A stretch of 64,000 bases of DNA from Zarea fungicola (Eukaryota; Ascomycota; Sordariomycetes; Hypocreales; Cordycipitaceae). Every line of letters begins with the position of its first letter. Positions within the stretch are counted from its first letter, which is position 1. Positions 56,371-64,000 of the stretch are shown here, one piece after another. Position numbers and translations under genes: made by a program. Location: the NCBI GenBank assembly GCA_900169235.1, contig FWCC01000203.1:62001-126000 (forward strand), written 5' to 3'. The notes beneath the pieces are model-generated. The model did not search any database. It saw only the letters and a list, made by a program, of their open reading frames with translations, and had not been told where the DNA came from.

Positions 56371-56920
56371 CTGTAATTTCTCCTATACATCGTCTTGGAG
56401 CGGTGCTGCATCCTCGCTAGCGCTGCAGGCCTGTTGATGATGTAAAGGTCAGGCTTGCACCAACAAGTATCACGCGACAGCCGACGGTAACCCGCTGATG
56501 TCTCACCGGCTTGCGAGAGCCAACGCACCCAACTAGCCCTTCCTAGCTAAGGGAGAGCTCTGAAACTCTGTGATTCAAGACTTGAATTCATCTAATTCGC
56601 TCAATTTTTGCATAAAATGAATACATTTGAATTTAGTAGCACTCTCCAATGTATTTCCAATGTATTTCCACTTGTACGGATGATAAAATAAGGCATGAGT
56701 AGCTTCCAGATTCCGTCATTGCTTCTGGGGTCCACTTTTGCTGGTTGTTCACCAGAGACTTTTTTTGGTCTTGAGAAAGCATCGCGACTTGCCTCATTTT
56801 ACTATTAAACTTGAAACAATTCTATTCTGCACGATAGCACTCACAGAATCGCGGGGTTACAATACTCGCAGTTAGAATACGGCACTTCCAATCAGGCAAT
56901 AACACCGCACATCCCCAGAT
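56371..56920. promoter_or_regulatory. shared divergent promoter region
   Basis: A 550-bp AT-rich interval between BTN1 (minus) and CYC3 (plus), holding both promoters. A tandem CCAAT repeat sits almost at its midpoint (listed separately). Confidence 0.6.
56646..56670. promoter_or_regulatory. tandem CCAAT boxes, 11-bp repeat
   Basis: CCAATGTATTT occurs twice in tandem (56646 and 56657), followed by CCA. The two CCAAT boxes are one helical turn apart, about 260-275 bp from both flanking start codons. CCAAT is the target of the Hap2/3/5 complex, which in fungi controls respiratory and haem genes; that fits the adjacent CYC3. Confidence 0.5.
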
Positions 56921-57858
56921 ATGGCCGCCGACGCCTGCCCAGTCGACCACAAGAGTCGCGAAGCTTGGCTCGAGCAGGCCCGAGCCGTCGAAGCCTCCAG
57001 AGCAGCAGCCGACGCCTCATCCGCCTCATCCTCCTCCTCTGCGTCCGCGCAGCAGTGCCCCGTCGATCACACCGCAAAAGAAGCCTCTACACAATCATTG
57101 TGGTCCTCACGCATCACGTCCCTTTTCTGGTCGTCACCTGCGACTCCTCCTTCCGAGACGGCGGCGACGCAAAAGAAGCCGCATGGGATCCTCGAGAACG
57201 ACCGTGTCGTCTCGACCATCCCCCGCTCCGCCGGCAACCCGTCTGCATGTCCCGTCGACCATGGCTCGTCGGCCAACCCGCCAGCCAACAACGAGGTTGA
57301 GTCGGGCGCCGACGCGGCCTCCGGCAACTGGGTATACCCATCCGAAAAGATGTTCTTTGAGGCCATGAAGCGCAAGGGCTACGACGCCCGCGTCGCCGAC
57401 ATGAAGACTGTAGTGCCGATTCACAACGCCGTCAACGAGCGCGCGTGGAAGGAGATTAAAGAATGGGAAGCGCCGTACCTCGCCGAGTCCAAGTTAGTTT
57501 TCTTCTTTCTCTCTGTTACTCCCTAGCAAACATCATTGCTATTCTTGTTGCAGCCTTTACTGACATTTTCTTGATAAACAGATGCAGTGGACCGAAACTC
57601 GAATCCTTTGCCAACAAAAACGACCGCATGACACCCACCGCACGCATCAACACCATTCTCGGCTTCACGGCCCCGTTTGATCGCCACGATTGGGTCATTG
57701 ACCGCTGCGGTACAAAGGTCGAGTACGTGATTGACTTTTACGCTGGCCGTCCGGGCGGCTCTACGCCCGGGCCGAGCTTCTATCTGGACGTGCGGCCGAA
57801 GTTGAATACCTGGGAGGGCGTCAAGATGCGCGCCATGCGCTGGCTGTACCTGGCCTGA
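56921..57858 (+). CDS. CYC3: holocytochrome c synthase (cytochrome c haem lyase)
   Basis: Exons 56921-57492 and 57582-57858; the 89-nt intron has donor GTTAGT and acceptor AACAG. The product is 282 residues. It attaches haem covalently to apocytochrome c in the mitochondrial intermembrane space. Three CPVDH haem-regulatory/binding motifs lie in the N-terminal third ([29 protein letters not shown]). The catalytic domain then shows [39 protein letters not shown], the spliced [12 protein letters not shown], and [13 protein letters not shown] before [12 protein letters not shown], with the conserved His in HNAVNE. Both the order of motifs and the length fit the family. Three CPV motifs instead of the one or two usual in yeast are common in filamentous fungi. 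Confidence 0.94.
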
Positions 57859-58118
57859 GGGTGCGAGCGCAGAACTACGATGAATGACTGATACAATACT
57901 TGGCCGGCGTTGACCATTCTCATGTACTACAACATGTAAAAACACCTCAACTCATGGGCATGATTGCCATTGCACTGCCTTCACTGCACACAACATGGCG
58001 TTTTATAGAGCAAAACTTATTCTCATTAATATTAGATATACACACATTGTAAACATAACACCATGCTACAAGGCACTCTGCGTCCTTTTTCTATCTTTCC
58101 CCGGCCTTTTTCATCCAG

Positions 58119-59586
58119 CTAATACACCCTCTTGTCCATGCGCTGAGCTCTCAGCCGAACTGGGGCAGAAGTCTCCAACGACTGCGTCGACAAGTCCCAT
58201 CCCTTGGTGATGATACTCTCCCACAATTCGTTAGTTCCAAAATGCTTCACGTAACCATCAACCACCTCCTTGTTACTGCTGAATACACGGTGTAGATCCG
58301 AGGTGAACCCCGCCTCTTGGTCCATAACCCAGGCAATTTCGACAGCCTCAAACCAAGCCATGACGGCATGCTTTGGCTGTGCATCCTCCCACAACAGTAA
58401 ACGAATGACTGTAGTCTTGCTAGGCACTGTGGGTGACACAGTGATGGAGTATTTGTCGCCATCTAGGATCTTGGCACGGCCGGTCGAGCTGCTCATCGCA
58501 TGCCCAAAGCTCGTCGCGAGCTCAATCTTAGCGACTCGCTGCCCGCAGCGATTCAGGACAGAGGGACTCCAAAGTACGATATACTCGCGCTGAGAGACCT
58601 CGGCGGGTGAGAGCACCTTGCCCGACTGCAGATACTCCTGGAATAGAATGGTGGCGCGCTGCCGATTCAGGTTGGTCATCTCCACGCTGCGGACGCCGAG
58701 GTAGTTCATCCACAGATGACCCAGGACGAGAAGAATCATCAGGCACACAACGCTACGGTGGTCCTCAACCAGCTTCACCACGACCGTACCGACGAGCAGC
58801 CCGATAAGCCCCACGGCGGTTTCTTGACTGGCTTCTTTGGCATTCAGCTCGGCCAGATTGTCGTGCTTGGCAAAGTGCACACTCAGCGCCGCCTTGCTTG
58901 CCCCGGCCGACACGCCACATAGCGCGCGGAGCGCCTCGCCGATGCTGAGGGCGGCGACTTTGTACCATGGCGGCAGGTAGGGGCTGTAGAGCTCAAGGAA
59001 AAAGGCAGAGTCGTTGAAGAGATCCGCGAGGAATCGGTAGCGCTTGGCGTCGGGCTCGATGCGGAGACCGAAGCGGTGCGCAAACGCAATCGTTGCCACT
59101 CTGGAGGTAGCATCTCGCAGAATGGTCAGCAGCAGTGCAAATGTGGCCGATGAATTGGCATCCCCGACGCCGAGGCCTTGGAGGAGTGCTCTGTTGGCGA
59201 GCAAGGACGTGATGGTGGAGAAGAAGGCTTGCAGGGAGTCAAACATCTGGTAGGCGAGATAATCGGTAGAGACTGAGTATGGAAATCCTACGGGAAGAAA
59301 TGAATCGGACAATATTTTCTTCCACTCGCGTAGTGAACGCGAGAAAAGATCGTTTGTGTAGCCTCGCGGTCGAATCTAGGGAACTGGTTAGCCAAGTCGC
59401 GCTTTGCCCATGACATGTTTAGAGTACTGTGATTACCTGAATGACTCGACCATTAGGTTGGTGGAGCCATCTAGTTTGAATATGCCCAGACTTGTCGAGT
59501 TCGGAAACTTCAATGTCGTTGCTACTGGCGAGCAATGCTGCAATTGAAGCATCTCTGGAGGCTGTACCAGGATCGGTGGACTCCAT
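58119..59586 (-). CDS. RUS1/DUF647 family membrane protein
   Basis: Exons 59437-59586 and 58119-59375; the 61-nt intron has donor GTAATC, branch-like GGCTAACC and acceptor CCTAG. The product is 468 residues. The DUF647 (root UVB sensitive) signature is present: FLPVGFPYSVSTDYLAYQMF, LLTILRDATSRVATIAFAH, RFLADLFNDSAFFLELYSP and CGVSAGASKAALSVHFAK, then NLAELNAKEASQETAVGLIG. Several hydrophobic segments follow (GLLVGTVVVKLV, MILLVLGHLWMNYLGV). Plant members work in vitamin B6-linked root light responses; fungal members are uncharacterised and probably sit in an organelle membrane. The first exon supplies ESTDPGTASRD and the family-typical WLHQPNGRV. The C-terminal third is less conserved. Confidence 0.88.
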
Positions 59587-59952
59587 CGCGCGGTGACTGC
59601 GAGACTCTCACAAACGGCGCTGAGGGTGGAAAGGACAGATTTTTAGTTATTGATCCTGTGACTGTCAGATATACTCTTCTTAGGGACGTGTTTCGCTGAC
59701 AATTTTTTATTTATTTCAGGTGTTTGGTTGACGCGTGAGAATCGACGAATGTGAGATCGGTTGCGTTGTGAGATGCATTTTTGAAACGGGCTGCTGCCAG
59801 GCCGGCTGGTGCATTTGGCCGCCAAAATTGCAACCCACGACCGACTGGTAGGAAACTTTTATAATTTTCGCTCTTGCAAGTATTTAATTTTTAGGGATGA
59901 TTGTGTAAAGTTTCTATTTTGTATATGAAAAAAAAAACCGCTTTTCTGCAAT
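59587..59952. other. intergenic
   Basis: RUS1-family promoter and the 3' region of ERG19. An A run occurs at 59929-59937. No gene. Confidence 0.55.
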
Positions 59953-61200
59953 TTATCGCTTCACAGTAGCGCCAGTGGCATCAATGAGGAACTCCTCCGT
60001 CTTGATTGGCCCTTCGCCGACACCAGTCTGAATAACGCGGGTGACACCCTCGTGCAGAATGGTAGCAACCGTCTCGTCCAAAACACCCTGCTGCGAGGCA
60101 ACACCGGCGGTCCAGCCGGAGATGCTGTTCAGGGTCTCGGCAAACGCGCCAAGAACAGCGTCCTTATTCTCTTCGAGGTAGTAGATCACACAGTTGGGGC
60201 CGGCGTCAAACGTGTACGCAGCAATGGCCTTGCCGGCCTTGGCATTGATGGACTCGACGGCGCGGATGGCGGCGCGGGACACATCGTTCATGTAGAAGAT
60301 GGGAGGGTAGGTGTCGGCGCAGCAGGCGTGGAACGAGTTAGAGTCGCGCATGCTGACCTCGGCAAACTTCTCAAAGTTGCGGCTGTGAATGGCCTCCTCC
60401 ATGGCGGCCATGTTGTCGGGCACGATGCGCTCGATGCGCTCCTTGAAGAGGCCCGAGGTGGCGACGGTCTGCTGCATGCCCGAGGTGGAGGAGACACCCT
60501 TCTTGGCGGCACTGGCGACGAGGATGAGGGCGCGCATGGTGGGCCAGTGCGAGGCCTCGGCGACGAGGTCGGCCTTGGAGTCGCTGCCGTCCTCCTTCTC
60601 ACCCATGCGCCAGGCGACGTAGCCGCCAAACAAGCTGCGGCAGGCGGAGCCAGAGCCCTGGCGGGCGATGAGGGAGAGATCGGAGGGGGAGTCGGGGAGC
60701 TCGTAGAGGTTGGCAATGGCCTGGACGAGGGCAGCGAAGCCGGCAGCGGAGGAGGCGAGACCAGCCGCGGTGGGGAAGTTGTTCTCGGAGACAATCTTAA
60801 GCGGCATGGTTGACAGCTTGGGCAGCGAGGCATTGGCTGCTTCTAAGGCCGCGCGGCGGGAGCGCAGCTCGCGGAAGCAGGCCTGTGTTCTGGCACCAGA
60901 AATGTCAGAGAGCTCGCCATTGAGTGTGAGGCTGTCTTCGGTGAAGGTTGTCGAGCAGGAGGCGGTCGTCAGGGTTCGGAGGTCGGCTTGGGAAAGGGTG
61001 ACGGAGATTGAACTGTTAGTAGGGAGATTCAACTTGGCATCACGCTTGCCCCAGTATCTATGAGAGTTGAGGTTTTGTCAGTCCACGGTGTTCCGTAAAT
61101 CCAGGGGTCTCCCTATTGGCGGGGTGGACAAGACGTACTTGACTACAGCAATGTTGACTGGCGCAGTGGTGCCAGCTCGGTAGACAGTGGTGTCGGCCAT
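59953..61200 (-). CDS. ERG19: diphosphomevalonate decarboxylase
   Basis: Exons 61139-61200 and 59953-61057; the 81-nt intron has donor GTACGT and acceptor TCATAG. The product is 388 residues, the normal size. It converts mevalonate diphosphate to isopentenyl diphosphate with ATP, supplying sterols and all isoprenoids. The GHMP-kinase-fold signatures are complete: APVNIAVVKYWGKRDAKLNL, PTNSSISVTL, SENNFPTAAGLASSAAGFAA (phosphate loop), QGSGSACRSLFGGYVAW and SSTSGMQQTVATS, then AAYTFDAGPN. The early intron after the sixth or seventh residue of the KYWGK block is typical of fungal copies. Strong codon bias (GC-rich third positions) suggests good expression. The PaxB-like cyclase in this window would use isoprenoids but is 35 kb away, so no linkage is implied. 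Confidence 0.95.
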
Positions 61201-62186
61201 GGTGAATCGTGAAATCTATGGTCAAATTTTAAAGTCGTTGCGCTTGAGAATTGGAGCCCAATACCGGAGATTGTATTTAGCAATCGTTGAGCAAGAGGAC
61301 TTTTGACGTTGGAGAAAGCGGTGTCGATGGAGGGGCACCCGATATTAGCTTGGTCGAGCTCAAGCCCGGTGCGGGGCGCTGCTACCAGCTCTACCCTGGA
61401 TTTTTGCTGGTATATCTTCTTCTCAACGACAAATCGGATTGCCGTAGGTGGCTAAGAAGAGAGGTGCATACTTTGTAAACCACAGGATTTAGATCTCATA
61501 GTTCTTAAGTCATGACCCAGTAGGAGACACGTTAAACAACTCAGGTACTGCCTCATCAATACTAAGAAGCCTCTACTCTTTACTATAAATACAGTCGATA
61601 CGTTCATAGATATCACCCTTCTTGCTATTGGTATAAGCAGCAAGAAGTAGAAGACCTAATTATTAACGACGTTATTGCTAGCACAACAGGGCTCTACATA
61701 TATGGCACCACAATGTTTGAAAAAAGGATAATATTTAACTGAGGCAACCCTCCCCAATTTTTATTTTATTAAAATTTCAAGTTTTTTTGTCCTTTTCTCT
61801 CACATTTTTCAAAAATTTCCCCAGCTTTCAGATGTGATTCCACAATTCTAACCCTGAGCAGGACATCCCGTTTCTGTTCCGTCGGCAATACATTAGCAAT
61901 TATCCCAACAAGACAGCATCATTGCTGAACATGACAATAGTTCCAGACAACGTCAGAAAGCTCCGGATAGGAGTGAGAGGGTTAGCATTATTCCCTCATC
62001 ATTTTTGCTTACCCGTTTCTTTTTTTAAATCTTTGTTTTCTGATTTTTCGCCTCTGATTTTCATTCGCCTTTTCTGGCGGTTTTAACCTTTTTTTCATGC
62101 TTTGCAACTTTTCAATTTTTTTTCCTTCAATTTTCCCGTTCCTATTCAAAGCGGATAACGCAGCCGAGAGAATGGTGACAATTGCA
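61201..62186. other. ERG19 promoter and AT-rich stretch
   Basis: The first 100 bases are the ERG19 promoter. From about 61480 to 62120 the DNA becomes AT-rich with T-runs and broken frames; 61490-61700 in particular looks like an old mutated repeat, but I cannot name an element. No gene. Confidence 0.45.
61250..61262. promoter_or_regulatory. inverted CCAAT pair
   Basis: ATTGG at 61250-61254 and CCAAT at 61258-61262 face each other across AGC, about 50-60 bp before the ERG19 start codon. It is a possible Hap/CBC element; function is inferred. Confidence 0.4.
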
Positions 62187-62747
62187 TCAGTGGCAGCATT
62201 TGAGAGATCTGCAACAGCTGCAGCAATGGTGACAGCTACTGCAATGGTTACAGCTACTGCAATGTTGACAGCTGCAACATCGGCAACAGTTGCAACACTT
62301 GGAACCTATGTCATTCCCTGTTGTAGAAGCTTGAGCCTCATTCGGCGTGTCAACGCGAGTACTACCACTAGGCCCCGAAGCAGCGTCCTCGGAAGTCTTC
62401 TCGGCAGTGTCATCAGCGGCCATGCTGAAAAATTGCCACATTTGCACGACCATATACAAAGGTGACTCCTCTGCAGCGGATGGTCGGCCCCAGCGCGGAT
62501 CACCGGTTTCCCGGAGCCTTTGCTCAGGTGACTGGCTGTCGATTTCGGCGTCGGCGTCGGCGACTGGCGCGCGCTTCCACTGCGCAAAGTCCATAGGAGT
62601 ATTCCCAAGTGCCATGTAGAGACTATCAAAGGTTTTGCACTTATAGCAACCACATCCTTGATCCTCCGGCGAGTCCTGGCCATCCATAGCGACTATGGGG
62701 TGTTCGGGGCCCCAGAGGAAGTCCAGTCGAAAGGAGGCCGATGACAA
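62187..62747 (-). CDS. hypothetical protein with Cys/His-rich tail
   Basis: A single frame of 186 residues starting MSSASFRLDFLWGPEHPIVA. No family is recognised. The body is acidic and ordinary in composition (TFDSLYMALGNTPMDFAQWK, SPLYMVVQMWQFFSMAADD), with a small CGCYKC cluster near residue 32. The last 36 residues contain 17 Cys and 5 His in CxxC/HCSSC units (QHCSSCNHCSSCHHCCSCC). At DNA level the tail is an 18-bp tandem repeat family (about 62218-62290). The tail could bind zinc or copper like a metallothionein, or could be a chance translation of a microsatellite: the opposite strand is open too, as an Ala/Thr/Met repeat. The body argues for this strand. No signal peptide. An intron upstream cannot be excluded. 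Confidence 0.5.
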   Translation of the reverse strand: MSSASFRLDFLWGPEHPIVAMDGQDSPEDQGCGCYKCKTFDSLYMALGNTPMDFAQWKRAPVADADAEIDSQSPEQRLRETGDPRWGRPSAAEESPLYMVVQMWQFFSMAADDTAEKTSEDAASGPSGSTRVDTPNEAQASTTGNDIGSKCCNCCRCCSCQHCSSCNHCSSCHHCCSCCRSLKCCH

Positions 62748-64000
62748 GGATGGAACGGTTAGTTACAGGAAGCCGTGGTAAGCTTGAAGGGGAGGTGAAA
62801 AGGAATTTGCTAAAAGCAAATGTGTTAGGAATTGAAAGGAGAGTGACGGCCACAATGGGCATCGGCTTCTATTTACCGGAGACAATCATGACAGTGAGAG
62901 ACGCATGACAAGAGCATTTTCCAGTGGCGGCCACTGACAGTGGTAATTAATGGAGATTATGCTTTCAAGAAAAAATAAGGCGCATCTTTGACGAGGTGAG
63001 TTTGTAAAATGGCATGCGTTGTTGGGTGCGTAGGACGTAATTTTGCTGTGGCGTAAGCCAGTTTTCAAAGTATATTCAGAATGTAGAAGCGTAGTTGAAT
63101 CGGTGCCACATCCAGAGGAGAGGCAATTTGGTGATTTTATTTGTATATTGTGTTTTGAAATTCTTCTAAAAGAATTACGGTCTGTACGAGTTCCGTGTAA
63201 TGGACGTCGCCCTTTGGTAAGCAACGGTGTCCAAGCCGTGGCGTATCAAAGAGGATAGTTAGATTGAACGCTTTTATTTGGATTTAATTTCATCAAAGAA
63301 AGTACAATAAGATGGGATTGATTTGACGAGCTTCCTGCCAGGTTCTTTCTTGCTATTCTCTTCCCTAAACGTCTATTTTCGCTCCGCAGGAGGGTCGCTC
63401 TTGATAAGAGGCGCCAGCAAAAAGTCCCAAATTAATTTAATCTGCCGTTCGACTGCATGCCAATGGGCATAAGAGTAGCGGCCATTTGAATTCTGTTTAT
63501 CAACATTTGCTTCTGCTGACTGACCTTTGCCAGCCTTTTGTGAAACTGACTTATACTTGAAAGTCTCATAATTAGTGAGGCTCAAGTTAGTGTATCGTCT
63601 ATTTTGCGGGGACACAGTCGACATCGATGAGATGTGATAACCGTTGATGTATCACCATGAACCCTTTCCTCCTGATGCCCGGCTTGAACATCCTGTATTA
63701 ATAGCAATGCAAGATATGGAGTTTGCTTCTGCCTTTTATAAAGTAATCGGCAAGCTCAACGCCCCTGGCAGCCGCAGTGTCGACGCAGTGTTAGCGTCCT
63801 TTCTGCATCTTTCAATTGGTGGGTCGATCTTGATCTTCAATTTTTGACGTCATAGTTGGCATGCCGGACCTGCATCCGGCTCGGATTGAGCCTTTTATCT
63901 GCTACTTGGCATTTCTCATCTCCAAATCATCGCAATTCGATCAAAAAACACCCGTCCAACCCAAAAAATTTGTAATCGTGGTCTCGCGAGGCCTGACGAG
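62748..64000. other. right edge, no supported gene
   Basis: Frames at 63373-63624 (minus, 83 codons) and 63644-63847 (plus, 67 codons, containing FASAFYKVIGKLNAPGSRSV) lie back to back 20 bp apart. They look moderately protein-like but have no recognisable family, so I do not call them genes. The rest shows nothing. Confidence 0.4.

Noticed and set aside
60052..60813. 253-codon plus-strand frame within ERG19
   Set aside because: Antisense shadow of a strongly codon-biased conserved gene; Gly/Val-rich composition is typical of such shadows.
61490..61740. AT-rich stretch considered as a RIP-mutated transposon
   Set aside because: No terminal repeats, target-site duplication or recognisable transposase/reverse-transcriptase remnant could be seen.

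Overview
The window looks like nuclear DNA of a filamentous ascomycete, probably a Hypocreales-type Sordariomycete (inference from gene families, not from a database match). Supporting signs are 50-90 nt introns with GTRNGT donors, CTAAC/CTGAC branch points and YAG acceptors, Zn2Cys6 regulators, and clear fungal housekeeping genes (Rxt3, Sdh8/SDHAF4, Cyc3, Btn1/CLN3, Erg19). A two-base N gap in a poly-C run near 33082 indicates a draft assembly. Exon junctions below were worked out by hand from reading frame and splice signals.

Left part (1-5.5 kb): a frameshifted member of an uncharacterised secreted fungal family, a Zn2Cys6 transcription factor with one intron, and a small Cys-rich probably secreted protein. 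Then comes a gene-poor stretch of about 18 kb (5.5-23.9 kb). In it I can defend only one intact gene, an 80-residue, four-exon Cys/His-rich protein at 14.9-15.35 kb built from exons too short for a simple open-frame search, plus a degenerate coding remnant near 9.7-10.5 kb, microsatellites and homopolymers.

Centre (23.9-42.6 kb): a PaxB-like integral-membrane terpene cyclase family gene divergent from an alpha/beta hydrolase; the Rpd3L subunit Rxt3 with poly-His runs; the SDH assembly factor Sdh8 divergent from a DUF3669 protein; then a PiT/Pho89-type phosphate permease followed in the same direction by a signal-peptide-bearing inorganic pyrophosphatase. Two CCCACGTG (Pho4/NUC-1-type) sites lie between these two, suggesting a phosphate-scavenging pair. 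A DHA1-type MFS transporter converges on the pyrophosphatase.

Right part (42.6-64 kb): an accessory block with a frameshifted secreted cupin, two Zn2Cys6 regulators of similar type, a GT34 glycosyltransferase and a secreted type-B carboxylesterase; the last two each contain a putative GC-AG intron. It gives way to conserved genes: Btn1/CLN3, holocytochrome c synthase (tandem CCAAT repeats between them), a RUS1/DUF647 protein and mevalonate diphosphate decarboxylase. The last 3 kb hold one hypothetical gene with a remarkable Cys/His-rich tail. I do not see a complete biosynthetic cluster, CRISPR array, rRNA, convincing tRNA or intact transposon.
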